From: an uncultured Oscillospiraceae bacterium
GTDB lineage: Bacteria > Bacillota > Clostridia > Oscillospirales > Oscillospiraceae
Direction of reading: 5' to 3'
DNA length: 12,250 nt
Assembly: GCA_934567115.1 (NCBI GenBank)
Contig: CAKTJA010000027.1
Coordinates: 1 to 12,250 of the forward strand
The notes under the pieces are model-generated. The model made no database searches. It saw only the letters and a list, made by a program, of their open reading frames with translations, and had not been told where the DNA came from. This document shows positions 1-7,593 of the stretch, in pieces (the first letter of the stretch is position 1; every line of letters starts with the position of its first letter). Position numbers and translations under genes: made by a program.

Positions 1-448
1 AAATGGGAAGCTTCTGTCCGCGAACGAGCGTGTTCAGTCCGTCGATCGTGGAAATTCCCGTCTGAATAAACTCGTTGGGGTAGTTGCGCGCGGCGGGGTT
101 CATCGCAAGGCCGTTGATATCGCGATGCTCGTCGGCGAGGATGGCGGGGCCGCCGTCGATGGGCTGGCCCATGCCGTTGAAAACGCGTCCGAGCATGTCG
201 CGCGAAACGGCAAGCTCAAGCGGATGGCCGAGAAAACGGATCTTCGACTCGGCAAGGTTGATGCCGGCGGACGCCTCAAACAGCTGCACGACCGCGCGGT
301 CGCCGTTGACCTCGAGCACCTTGCAGCGGCGCACGCTTCCGTCGGTCAGCGTGATCTCCGCCAGCTCGTCATAGGTGACGCCCTGGACCCGGTCCACGAC
401 CATCAGAGGTCCGGATACCTCGCGAATGGTTTTGTATTCACGGATCAT
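1..448 (-). CDS. ntpB: V-type ATPase subunit B, N-terminal part (cut by left edge)
   Basis: Non-catalytic nucleotide-binding B subunit of the V1 head, which alternates with A in the A3B3 hexamer. The 149 codons present read [18 protein letters not shown], then a beta-barrel domain (about residues 1-75), and then family signatures: [16 protein letters not shown] near residues 90-105, and [17 protein letters not shown] and [16 protein letters not shown] up to the edge. These last segments are diagnostic of B rather than A. The nucleotide-binding core and the C-terminal domain lie outside the window. The ATG at 448 overlaps the TGA of ntpA in an ATGA arrangement (445-448), and a GGGGGAG ribosome binding site lies inside the end of ntpA, so the two head subunits are probably translationally coupled. 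Identity is very secure; total length (normally about 460 residues) cannot be seen. Confidence 0.96.
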   Translation of the reverse strand, partial: MIREYKTIREVSGPLMVVDRVQGVTYDELAEITLTDGSVRRCKVLEVNGDRAVVQLFEASAGINLAESKIRFLGHPLELAVSRDMLGRVFNGMGQPIDGGPAILADEHRDINGLAMNPAARNYPNEFIQTGISTIDGLNTLVRGQKLPI

Positions 449-2217
449 TGCTCGCTCTCCCCCTTCTCGGCGACATTCGTGATCTGCTCCTCCATCTCCG
501 CAAGCAGCGCGGCGTAGGAGTCCTTATACGACTCGGCGGGAACGCTCTTCGCGCGGCCGATCTTCTCGCGCGCGGGAATGGAGAACAGCTCCGCAAGACT
601 GCCGCCGCGCTCTGCGGCGGTGCGGCACTGCGCGTCATACCGCCGAATGATCGAAAGCATGCGCGCCTGACGGTCGTACTCCGAATAGGCGTCCACATCG
701 ACAAACGAGTTCTGCTGAAGGAAGTCCTCACGGATCATGCGGGCGACCTCCAGCGTGATCTGGTCCTTCGCGCTCAGAGAGTCCTTACCGACAAGCTGCA
801 CGATCTCGTTCAGGCTGGCCTCCTCCTGAAGCATCGCCATCGCCCACTCGCGGTTCTCAAGAAACTCGTGCCCCAGGTTTTCATCGTACCACGGGCGCAG
901 AGAATCGAGGTAGAGCGAATACGAGTTGAGCCAGTTGATCGCCGGGAAGTGGCGGCGGTACGCAAGCGAGGAATCCAGCGCCCAGAACACCTTGACGATG
1001 CGCATGGTCGCCTGCGAGACCGGCTCGGACAGGTCGCCGCCCGGAGGCGAAACCGCGCCGACCGCCGTCAGGCTGCCGCGCCGTCCGTCGCTGCCAAGGC
1101 ATTCGACCACGCCGGCGCGCTCGTAGAACTGCGCAAGGCGGGAGGAAAGATAGGCGGGGTAGCCCTCCTCGCCGGGCATCTCCTCCAAACGGCCGGACAT
1201 CTCGCGCAGGGCCTCCGCCCAGCGGGAGGTCGAGTCGGCGATGACCGCGACGGCGTAGCCCATGTCGCGGAAATATTCGGCGATGGTGATGCCGGTGTAA
1301 ATGCTCGCCTCACGCGCCGCGACCGGCATATCCGAGGTGTTTGCGATCAGCACCGTCCGCTTCATCAGGCTCTCGCCCGTGCGGGGATCGACCAGCTCCG
1401 GAAATTCACGAAGCACGTCGGTCATCTCGTTGCCGCGCTCTCCGCAGCCGATGTACACCACGAGGTCCACGTCCGACCACTTTGCAAGCGCGTGCTGCAT
1501 GACGGTCTTTCCGCTGCCGAACGGGCCGGGGATCGCCGCCGTGCCGCCCTTGGCCACGGGGAAAAACGTATCGACGATGCGCTGACCGGACTGAAGCGGC
1601 ACGAGCGGCGGAAACTTCTTCCCGTACGGACGGCCCACGCGGACCGGCCACTTCTGCATCATCGAAAGCTCGATCTTCTCACCCTTTTCCGTCTCCAGCA
1701 CGGCGACGGTGTCCGTCACGGTAAAGCTGCCGGAGCGGATGTCGATCAGCCTGCCGCGCATTTTCGGCGGCACCATGATCTTGTGCAGCAGCGAGCTCGT
1801 CTCCTGCACCGTGCCGAGCACGTCGCCGCCGGTCAGCTCCGTGCCGACCGCGGCAAGCGCCGTAAAGCTCCATTTCTTTGTCCGGTCAAGCGCGGGGATC
1901 TCCACGCCGCGCGGCAGATTGTTGCTGCCGGTCTTCTCGCGGATGACCTCCAGCGGGCGCTGAATGCCGTCGTAGATGTTCTCGATCAAGCCGGGTCCCA
2001 GCTCGACCGAAAGCGGCGCGCCGGTCGTGACGACCTCGGCCCCGGGGCCGAGACCGGAGGTCTCCTCATAAACCTGAATGGCGGCGGAGTCGCCGCTCAT
2101 CGTCAGGATCTCGCCGATGAGTCCCTGCTCGCCCACGCGCACCACGTCCGCCATGTTCGCTTCCGCAAGTCCTGCGGCGACGACCAGCGGACCGGAAACT
2201 TTTATGATCTTTCCCAT
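445..2217 (-). CDS. ntpA: V-type ATPase catalytic subunit A
   Basis: Catalytic subunit of the V1 head; hydrolyses ATP to drive ion pumping or makes ATP in reverse. The protein is 590 residues, normal for the family. It begins [14 protein letters not shown] (beta-barrel domain), followed by the A-specific non-homologous bulge region at about residues 110-190. The Walker A motif GPFGSGKT is at residues 231-238. GCGERGNEM, with the catalytic glutamate at about residue 260, and the [17 protein letters not shown] motif follow. A longer in-frame start at 2262 was rejected because it adds 15 atypical residues and overlaps ntpG. The ATG at 2217 has AAAGGAG 8 nt upstream. It lies 13 nt after ntpG and overlaps ntpB by 4 nt. 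The codon-aligned opposite frame has no stop along the gene, so ntpA uses no TTA, CTA or TCA codon. Confidence 0.97.
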   Translation of the reverse strand: MGKIIKVSGPLVVAAGLAEANMADVVRVGEQGLIGEILTMSGDSAAIQVYEETSGLGPGAEVVTTGAPLSVELGPGLIENIYDGIQRPLEVIREKTGSNNLPRGVEIPALDRTKKWSFTALAAVGTELTGGDVLGTVQETSSLLHKIMVPPKMRGRLIDIRSGSFTVTDTVAVLETEKGEKIELSMMQKWPVRVGRPYGKKFPPLVPLQSGQRIVDTFFPVAKGGTAAIPGPFGSGKTVMQHALAKWSDVDLVVYIGCGERGNEMTDVLREFPELVDPRTGESLMKRTVLIANTSDMPVAAREASIYTGITIAEYFRDMGYAVAVIADSTSRWAEALREMSGRLEEMPGEEGYPAYLSSRLAQFYERAGVVECLGSDGRRGSLTAVGAVSPPGGDLSEPVSQATMRIVKVFWALDSSLAYRRHFPAINWLNSYSLYLDSLRPWYDENLGHEFLENREWAMAMLQEEASLNEIVQLVGKDSLSAKDQITLEVARMIREDFLQQNSFVDVDAYSEYDRQARMLSIIRRYDAQCRTAAERGGSLAELFSIPAREKIGRAKSVPAESYKDSYAALLAEMEEQITNVAEKGESEQ

Positions 2218-2230
2218 AGGGTCAACTCCT

Positions 2231-2539
2231 TTATAAAATATCCGCGCCGACGGCCTTTTCAACCGCCGCCCTGACGTTCGCGCTGCCGATGCCGAGGCTT
2301 CCGGACCGGCCCGGGATCAGAATGACCGCCGGCGTAAGCGCGTCGCGATAACGCGCGATCTCCTCGTCAAGCTCCGCCGCCAGCTGCTCGGTCACATAGA
2401 TGATGGCGTAATCCTCCTTCGCCATGCGGTGCAGAGCGCAGCGCGCCTCCTCCGCCGATTCGGCGGCGCAGCCCTCCAGCCCGAGCGTACGGAAGCACAG
2501 CGCCGTGTCGCGATCTCCGATGACTGCGATTCGATACAT
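2231..2539 (-). CDS. ntpG: V-type ATPase subunit F (central stalk)
   Basis: Small central-stalk subunit (called NtpG in Enterococcus hirae, AtpF in other naming), which binds subunit D and turns with the rotor. The 102-residue product opens [23 protein letters not shown], the typical F-subunit beginning: a Rossmann-like strand followed by the GDRDT/GLEG segment. The middle carries [12 protein letters not shown] and the PAVILIPG strand, both usual for the family. Length is normal (about 100). The ATG at 2539 is chosen over an upstream start at 2608 because the extension would run into ntpC and lacks family resemblance, whereas a GGAGG site lies about 8 nt before 2539. It sits between ntpC (13-nt gap) and ntpA (13-nt gap), its place in the E. 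hirae order. Confidence 0.93.
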   Translation of the reverse strand: MYRIAVIGDRDTALCFRTLGLEGCAAESAEEARCALHRMAKEDYAIIYVTEQLAAELDEEIARYRDALTPAVILIPGRSGSLGIGSANVRAAVEKAVGADIL

Positions 2540-2552
2540 GCCCTGTTCCTCC

Positions 2553-3530
2553 TTACAGATAGGTCTCGCGCAGGCGCGCGCGGATCGCCCCCGCGTCCAG
2601 TCCCGCAAGCTTCCCCGCGAGGACCGTGCGAACGGCGGTAAACTCCGCCTCCTTCGCGCCGAGATAGCCGATAACGACCTTCTCTCCGAACGGCGCGCGG
2701 CGCGCGGCGCGAAGATAGTCCATCAGCGCGTCGTCGCAAAGGCGCTCGAACTCGGTCAGGCTGCCGCCGGCGGAAAGCGCGGGCGCAAGCTCCGCCGCCT
2801 TCTCCAGTGGGCTTCCGCGCAGCAGCTCCGCGATCTCCGTGCCGTGCGCGGCCGCGAAGCGCTGCGGAGCGATGTGCCCGCCCGGAAGCAGCGCGGCGGA
2901 AAGAAATTCCCCCTCACGCCCCATGCGGAGGCTTCGCACCAGCGTCCGCAGGTTCACCGCGTCGACCTGAAGCGCGGCATAGTCCCGCAGGAACGCGCTG
3001 CCGGTCCCGCGCGCGAGCGCCGCCATTTCCTCGAAGCATGCGCGGTCGAGCAGCATGTCCGCTCTCTGCGCGTCGCCGCTCCGCTCAAGCTCGTCCTTCG
3101 CCGCCTCTGCCGCGCGGCGGAGCGCGGCGGGAGCCGTGTTCAGCTCTCCCCTTGCAAGGCGGTGCGCGTCGCAGCGTCCGCAGTCGATCAGCAGATGCTC
3201 CGCGCCGCCGTCCTCCCCCGCCTTGAGCGCGGCCTTGGCGTTGTGATAGTCGTATTTGATTTGAAAAAATTCGATCAGCCGTTCGTCCGGCGAAAGCGTA
3301 CGCAGCTCCCGGTACAGCTCTCTGCGGGCGGCGGCAAGCGCCTCCTCCACCGCGTCGAGCGTGCATTCCTCAAGCTCCGGATAGCCGCACTGCGCCGCCG
3401 TTTTCCACGCGTCCGCCGCAGTGGGCGCCTCAAGCATCCGCTCGAGCCGCTCCTGTCCCAGCATGTTGGAAAGGCGCGCGTGCAGCGCGGCCGAGACGGC
3501 GAGATAATCGGTGTCATGATACTGCCGCAA
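2553..3530 (-). CDS. ntpC: V-type ATPase subunit C (central stalk socket, AC39/d type)
   Basis: Homologue of the subunit C/d (AC39) family, the funnel-shaped cytoplasmic protein that seats the central stalk on the K-ring. The product is 325 residues, almost all helical, with no membrane segment. Family-like features are the YDYHNAKAALKA segment near residues 92-105, where related proteins have the conserved K(Y/N)D.HN..ALL motif, and LRDYAALQVDAVNLRTLVRSLR at about residues 185-206. The sequence is otherwise divergent, as is usual for this subunit. The most likely start is TTG at 3530: no in-frame ATG occurs before residue 23, and a purine-rich GGGGAGGGG stretch lies 6 nt upstream. It follows ntpE by 17 nt and precedes ntpG by 13 nt. 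Position in the operon and the conserved motif make the call firm; the exact start is less certain. Confidence 0.9.
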   Translation of the reverse strand: MRQYHDTDYLAVSAALHARLSNMLGQERLERMLEAPTAADAWKTAAQCGYPELEECTLDAVEEALAAARRELYRELRTLSPDERLIEFFQIKYDYHNAKAALKAGEDGGAEHLLIDCGRCDAHRLARGELNTAPAALRRAAEAAKDELERSGDAQRADMLLDRACFEEMAALARGTGSAFLRDYAALQVDAVNLRTLVRSLRMGREGEFLSAALLPGGHIAPQRFAAAHGTEIAELLRGSPLEKAAELAPALSAGGSLTEFERLCDDALMDYLRAARRAPFGEKVVIGYLGAKEAEFTAVRTVLAGKLAGLDAGAIRARLRETYL

Positions 3531-3547
3531 TCCGTACCCCTCCCCTC

Positions 3548-4132
3548 TCAGGAAAAGAGACGTCCGGCGGCTTCGCCCTCCGTCCTCTCGCGGCCGAGCG
3601 CAAGGAGCGTTTCGAACGAGCAGTTGACGTCGCTCGCCTCGCCCACCAGCACAAAGCCGGCGCGGATATCCGCCGTTTCCCCGGCAAGCGTCAGGCTCGT
3701 GTGCAGCTGCGCATTGGCGCGGGCGACAAAGTCCTCGCCCAGCGCGGCGCGGTCCTTCGCGGAAAAGACAAGCTTCTCCCGCCCGTCCCCGACCGCCTTG
3801 CCGAGCAGCTTGAGCAGCAGCTCCTCATACCGGTCACGCGGCATCGTACACATCTGCTCAAGCGCGAGCGCATAGGTCTCGTCGAGGATCTCCTGCTTCG
3901 CCGCAAGCTCCAGCTTGCGCGACTCCATGTCGGACGCGGAGCACAGCCGCTCGTACCGCTCCTGCGCCGCCTGAGCGCTGCGGGCACGGAGCGCCGCGCG
4001 CTCCTGCTCCGCCCGCTTTTCAAACTCTCCGCGAATGGCGTTTATCTTCTCCTCCGTCTCACGGCGGAGCGCTTCGTTCTGTTCACGCGCGTCAGACTCT
4101 ATGCGCGCAATGATTTTTTCCATTCCGTCCAT
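3548..4132 (-). CDS. ntpE: V-type ATPase subunit E (peripheral stalk)
   Basis: Peripheral-stalk subunit that, paired with the G/H-type subunit, holds the A3B3 head still against rotation. The 194-residue product has a long charged helix over about residues 1-95, rich in Glu, Arg and Ala with heptad-like spacing, the part that coils with the partner. A mixed globular domain follows (about residues 100-190), including AGFVLVGEASDVNCSFETLL, the family's conserved C-terminal strand-helix region. The ATG at 4132 is preferred over the one three codons later because GGGGAG lies 9 nt upstream of the first. It starts 21 nt after ntpK and ends 17 nt before ntpC. Length is normal (about 190-200). The coiled-coil half alone could not be assigned; the globular half and position settle it. 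Confidence 0.92.
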   Translation of the reverse strand: MDGMEKIIARIESDAREQNEALRRETEEKINAIRGEFEKRAEQERAALRARSAQAAQERYERLCSASDMESRKLELAAKQEILDETYALALEQMCTMPRDRYEELLLKLLGKAVGDGREKLVFSAKDRAALGEDFVARANAQLHTSLTLAGETADIRAGFVLVGEASDVNCSFETLLALGRERTEGEAAGRLFS

Positions 4133-4153
4133 CGTTCTGCGCTCCCCGCGTGA

Positions 4154-4651
<498 letters not shown>

Positions 4652-4683
4652 CTAATTGTTTTCTCTTTCTCGCGGAGCGGCGC

Positions 4684-6624
4684 TTACCGGGCGCTCTCCA
4701 CGTCAAAATATTGGGTGCTGTTGTTCAGCGGACGGAAGGGCTGACCGCCGTCCTGATAGAATTTACCGAAAAATTCAAGGCACTGAAGCCGAAGGTCGTG
4801 CACATAGCAGCCGAGCAGATTCAGCGCAAAGTTGAGCGCGTTGCCCGCGATCGACACGATGAGGAACACAACGACGTTCCCCGGGATCGCGCCGAGCATG
4901 TTGAACACCTGCGCGATCACGCTTCCCGCAAGCATCAGCGCCATCAGACGCGAGTAGGAAAGAATGTCGCCGAAATAGCCGGTCACGTGGTTATAGACCG
5001 AGGCGAATATCCCGGTGAGCTTCCCCGCGCCCTTGCCCTGTACCAGCGGCCCGAGGACCACAAGGGCCAGACCGGCGTAAAGCACCGCCGCCCCCTTGCC
5101 GAGCGCCGCAAGCGCGATCCCGGCGAACACGGTCCACCATGTGACCTCTTCAAAAAAGGCGTCCGCAAACTGTCTGCGCCTGCATTTTTCCACAAGGCTG
5201 ATGACCATGCCGGTGACGATCTGCACCATGCCGAGCGCCATCGACCCGAGCAGGATCGACATGATATCGTCCAGCGGGCTGAACAGGCTCGGCAGTGCGA
5301 ACACCGTCCCGGGGCTGACAAGCGCGATGAGCTGCGTGAGGAAGTCGCCGAAAAAGCCGCCGGTCATCGCGCCGAAGATAAAGGTGCTCACCCCGCAAAG
5401 GCCCAGCAGACCGAAGAAATGATCCATGCCGCCCTTGGGCTTGTACTTCTTTTTTACGATCAGCGCCGCGAGCATCATCAAAAGCCCGTAGCCCATGTCC
5501 GCCATCATCATGCCGTAGAACAGCACGAAAAACGGCGCCATCAGCGGATTCGGGTCAAGCGTGCCGTAGGCGGGAAGCGAATACATCTCCGTCACCATAT
5601 TCAAAGGACGGGTGAGCGCGTTATTCTCCAGCAGCACGGGGACGGACGGATAGTCCTCCTCCGCCGGCACGGAAAATTCATACGCGCAGGTGAACGGCGC
5701 AAGCGCGCGCTCCAGCTCGCCCCGCCGCTTCTGCGGCATCCACCCCTCTAAAAAGAGGAGCTTCTGCGTCTGCACCAGCTCCCGCTTGGCCTGTTCGCGG
5801 CGCAGCTCGATCCCGGCGCGGTCGACCGCGAGAAGCAGCGCTTCCCGGTCCTTCGCATGCTCGGCGATCGTCCGCTCCGCAGCCTCCTTCTCGGCGGCCA
5901 GCTCCTCCAGCCGGCGGGCGGCCCTTTCGTCGTTCTCCCTTGCCGTGCCGCTCAGGTCGCGGAACGTTACACGGGAAAATCCGATCTCCCGCAGCGCGTC
6001 CGCCGCGCGCTCACGCACGCTCGTGTGGCAGACGAACACCATGTACCGCAGCTGCCGGTCGCACGACGCCTCCGTCCACTCCGCCAGCGCGTCGAGCGAA
6101 GCCGTCAGCCTCTGACGCTCCTCCTCGCCGACGGCGGCGTTCAGCGTGCCGAACCAGACTGCAAGCGGTCCCTCCGCGCCGCTCTCCAGCGGGAGATCGA
6201 CGCTCAGCCACGGGGCGAGCGACGCGCGCAGCGCCTCGGTCTTCGCCTGTTCGACGGCAATGGCCGCAAGCCGCTGCTGCCGCTCGGCGATCTCCGCCGC
6301 AGCGGCGTCCGTGCGCTCGGCGTTCTGCCGGTCAAAAAGCTGCTGCTCGGAAATGACCGGACGTCGGCGAAACAATCCCTTCTTCTTTTCGGGGGCGAGT
6401 CGATCCAGACATTCCAGCGCCGCCCGATAGCCGCGCAGCTTCTCCTGCGCGGCGGCAAGCGCCGTTTCATCCGGTCTTGCAAAAGCGGAAGCCCCATTCC
6501 CGTCCGCCTCAGATTCCGCCGCCGTGATCTCCACGCAGCCCGTCCTCTGAAGCGTCTTGAGAAGCGCTTCCCTGTCCTCCGCCATCGCCGCAAGGCGCAG
6601 GCGGTTCATTGCTACGATTGCCAT
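4684..6624 (-). CDS. ntpI: V-type ATPase subunit I (membrane stator, a-type)
   Basis: Stator subunit that holds the two ion half-channels against the K-ring. The product is 646 residues, normal for bacterial I subunits. The N-terminal half (about 1-330) is soluble with long charged coiled-coil helices at about residues 60-100 and 205-270, ending in LFLEGWMP. The C-terminal half (about 350-605) has seven or eight hydrophobic segments, for example FFVLFYGMMMADMGYGLLMM. Conserved arginines are R559 in the SYSRLMAL motif and R612 in HDLRLQCLEFFGKFY; by motif these are the rotor-facing residues essential for ion transfer. The start at 6624 (MAIVAMNRLRL) matches the family's MAIVKM opening, and GGAGG lies just upstream. 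A longer frame from 6654 adds ten atypical residues. The start overlaps the G/H gene by 13 nt, implying translational coupling. Confidence 0.95.
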   Translation of the reverse strand: MAIVAMNRLRLAAMAEDREALLKTLQRTGCVEITAAESEADGNGASAFARPDETALAAAQEKLRGYRAALECLDRLAPEKKKGLFRRRPVISEQQLFDRQNAERTDAAAAEIAERQQRLAAIAVEQAKTEALRASLAPWLSVDLPLESGAEGPLAVWFGTLNAAVGEEERQRLTASLDALAEWTEASCDRQLRYMVFVCHTSVRERAADALREIGFSRVTFRDLSGTARENDERAARRLEELAAEKEAAERTIAEHAKDREALLLAVDRAGIELRREQAKRELVQTQKLLFLEGWMPQKRRGELERALAPFTCAYEFSVPAEEDYPSVPVLLENNALTRPLNMVTEMYSLPAYGTLDPNPLMAPFFVLFYGMMMADMGYGLLMMLAALIVKKKYKPKGGMDHFFGLLGLCGVSTFIFGAMTGGFFGDFLTQLIALVSPGTVFALPSLFSPLDDIMSILLGSMALGMVQIVTGMVISLVEKCRRRQFADAFFEEVTWWTVFAGIALAALGKGAAVLYAGLALVVLGPLVQGKGAGKLTGIFASVYNHVTGYFGDILSYSRLMALMLAGSVIAQVFNMLGAIPGNVVVFLIVSIAGNALNFALNLLGCYVHDLRLQCLEFFGKFYQDGGQPFRPLNNSTQYFDVESAR

Positions 6625-6938
6625 TGTTCCTCCACAACCTTTTCCGCGATCCACCGCGCCGTCTGTTCCATGCGGCTCCTCGCCCCGCGCTTGAGCTTTT
6701 CACACTCGCCGCGCGCCTTGGCAAGGGCGCTCTCCGTCTGCTCCGCAGCGCGCCGCTCGGCGTCCTCCATCAAACGCCTCGCCTCGGCCTCCTCGCTGCG
6801 GCGGCTGTCCTCCAGCTCGCGCTCGCCCGTGCGCTGCGCAAGCAGGACCGCCTTCTTCGCTTCAGCCTGCGCCGCGGCATACTCCTCGGCAAGCCGGCTT
6901 TCAAGCTCTGCCGCCCGGCGCATCTCCTCCATCATCAT
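6612..6938 (-). CDS. ntpF: V-type ATPase G/H-type peripheral stalk subunit
   Basis: First gene of the operon. The 108-residue product is almost wholly a charged helix rich in Glu, Arg and Ala (MMMEEMRRAAELESRLAEEY onward), with no Cys or membrane segment, ending VEEQWQS. This is the expected form of the NtpF/AtpH subunit, the coiled-coil partner of E in the peripheral stalk. Sequence alone could not separate it from other coiled coils; its place just before ntpI, as in the E. hirae order F-I-K-E-C-G-A-B-D, is the main support. An in-frame GTG at 6950 is possible, but the purine-rich AAAGGGG directly abuts it, so the ATG at 6938 is the more natural start; further ATGs at 6935 and 6932 cannot be excluded. 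Its last 13 nt overlap ntpI and contain that gene's ribosome binding site. Confidence 0.82.
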   Translation of the reverse strand: MMMEEMRRAAELESRLAEEYAAAQAEAKKAVLLAQRTGERELEDSRRSEEAEARRLMEDAERRAAEQTESALAKARGECEKLKRGARSRMEQTARWIAEKVVEEQWQS

Positions 6939-6977
6939 CGACCGTCTCACCCCTTTGTTTCAGCCTGTCTTTTTTAC

Positions 6978-7100
6978 GGCGATCCCCCGCCGTCCGGCGG
7001 GCGCGGGCGGGAAAACCACCCCTCCGTCCGGAGAGCCCGCCGCCCTTCCGGACGGCAAAGCCCCGCAGCGTACCGCCGCCCGAAGCCGCGCAGGATCGCC
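6978..7100 (-). ncRNA. Candidate structured leader RNA of the V-ATPase operon (unidentified)
   Basis: The predicted transcript starts near 7122 and has about 185 nt before the first start codon. Within it, GGCGATCC (7100-7093) pairs perfectly with GGATCGCC (6985-6978) and would close a junction. Inside lie three possible hairpins: GCGGC/GCTGC around loop GGTAC (7079-7065, one wobble), a 9-bp stem CCGTCCGGA/TCCGGACGG with a 14-nt loop (7055-7024), and CCCGCC/GGCGGG with a GGAC loop (7001-6986). No U-run follows, so it is not a simple terminator, and I do not recognise any known riboswitch class. The segment is very GC-rich, so chance pairing is a real alternative. Confidence 0.35.
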
Positions 7101-7128
7101 TTAGCTGTTTCTTAACGTTACCTCACGC

Positions 7129-7157
7129 ATTATAGCATAATTCAATAAATAAATCAA
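7129..7157 (-). promoter_or_regulatory. Main promoter of the V-ATPase operon
   Basis: On the minus strand, TTGATT (7157-7152), a 17-nt spacer and a perfect TATAAT (7134-7129) form a vegetative sigma-factor promoter. A TGC just before the -10 gives the extended -10 form. The surrounding DNA is AT-rich against a GC-rich background. The expected start of transcription is near 7122, about 185 nt before ntpF. Confidence 0.85.
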
Positions 7158-7470
7158 TATTGATATTTCTTATCGTCCGCCGCATCTCTGCATGTATCAT
7201 AGCAAACGGCACGGACGCGTACAATCGGCATTTTTCGCACAATGCACAAAAACACCGCGCATGCGGCGGTCCGATCCGGCGCGGCCGCCTCCGTCGAAGC
7301 GGGGGTGGAGCGCCGCAGACCTCCACAATTGGTATACACCTTTTTTGCTGATCTTATCCGCTGCGGCGGACCTAAAATAAAAATTCCTTCCCCGTTCCGG
7401 GTCATCTTGTTATACGCGCCGCTTCGTCCGCCGCGTTCATCGCGCGCGAGAATCCCGGTCCGCCGACGAA
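7158..7470. other. Gene-free stretch between the nifJ terminator and the V-ATPase promoters
   Basis: No reading frame here has a ribosome binding site plus a plausible protein. It holds the possible upstream promoter (7196-7224), a weak terminator-like hairpin on the minus strand (ACCGC/GCGGT at 7270-7254, then five T at 7252-7248), a stem TCCGC/GCGGA with a 4-nt loop (7357-7370), a stem gtggag/ctccac (7305-7310 and 7321-7326) and a GTATAC palindrome at 7332-7337. AT-rich patches alternate with GC-rich hairpins. I cannot assign a function to the stretch. Confidence 0.5.
7196..7224 (-). promoter_or_regulatory. Possible second, upstream promoter of the V-ATPase operon
   Basis: On the minus strand, TTGTAC (7224-7219), a 17-nt spacer and TATGAT (7201-7196) preceded by TGC. 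The -10 matches consensus at five of six bases and has the TGn extension, but the -35 matches at only three. It lies 67 nt upstream of the main promoter and points the same way, so it would give a longer leader. Confidence 0.45.
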
Positions 7471-7471
7471 G

Positions 7472-7489
7472 CCCCGGGAGGACCCGGGG
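7472..7489. repeat. Perfect 7-bp inverted repeat next to the nifJ terminator
   Basis: CCCCGGG (7472-7478) and CCCGGGG (7483-7489) are perfect inverted copies around a 4-nt AGGA spacer. The repeat lies just past the T-run of the nifJ terminator, with no T-run of its own on either strand. It could be a second barrier to read-through or simply a GC-rich palindrome. Confidence 0.5.
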
Positions 7490-7494
7490 TCTAT

Positions 7495-7535
7495 AAAAAG
7501 GCGGCAGCATGGCAAACCCGTACCATGCTGCCGCC
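7495..7535 (-). terminator. Intrinsic terminator of nifJ
   Basis: On the minus strand a perfect 13-bp stem, GGCGGCAGCATGG (7535-7523) with CCATGCTGCCGCC (7512-7500), surrounds a 10-nt loop and is followed directly by TTTTTAT (7499-7493). It lies 58 nt after the nifJ stop codon. It is the strongest stem in the window and has the standard form of a factor-independent terminator. It is oriented for nifJ and separates it from the ATPase operon. Confidence 0.92.
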
Positions 7536-7593
7536 GAGAGGACAGCGCCGCGCGCGGACCGACGGCCCGCGCCGCGCTCCCCCGTTTTTTTGC

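Noticed and set aside
448..2274. Plus-strand open frame of 608 codons opposite ntpA
   Set aside because: Mirror of the catalytic subunit in the codon-aligned frame; composition rich in Arg, His and Ala, with no recognisable domain.
2424..3875. Plus-strand open frame of 483 codons opposite ntpG, ntpC and ntpE
   Set aside because: Crosses three well-supported genes on the other strand and is Arg/Ala-rich without any recognisable domain.
4711..5751. Plus-strand open frame opposite ntpI
   Set aside because: Rich in His, Arg and Glu as expected from reversing hydrophobic membrane codons; no independent support.
6969..6975. T-run on the plus strand that could end a terminator
   Set aside because: No stem lies directly upstream on the plus strand and there is no plus-strand gene to terminate.
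7332..7337. GTATAC palindrome within ggtatacacc, like the core of a GntR/FadR-type operator
   Set aside because: A 6-bp palindrome is expected by chance in 12 kb; the flanking bases match the FadR-type pattern on one side only, and it is over 100 bp from any proposed promoter.
7160..7351. Short plus-strand frames in the intergenic region
   Set aside because: No ribosome binding site, Arg-rich translation of GC-rich DNA, and overlap with promoter elements.
7154..7510. Minus-strand frame of 118 codons in the intergenic region
   Set aside because: It starts inside the nifJ terminator stem and runs over both proposed ATPase promoters; the protein has no domain and no ribosome binding site.
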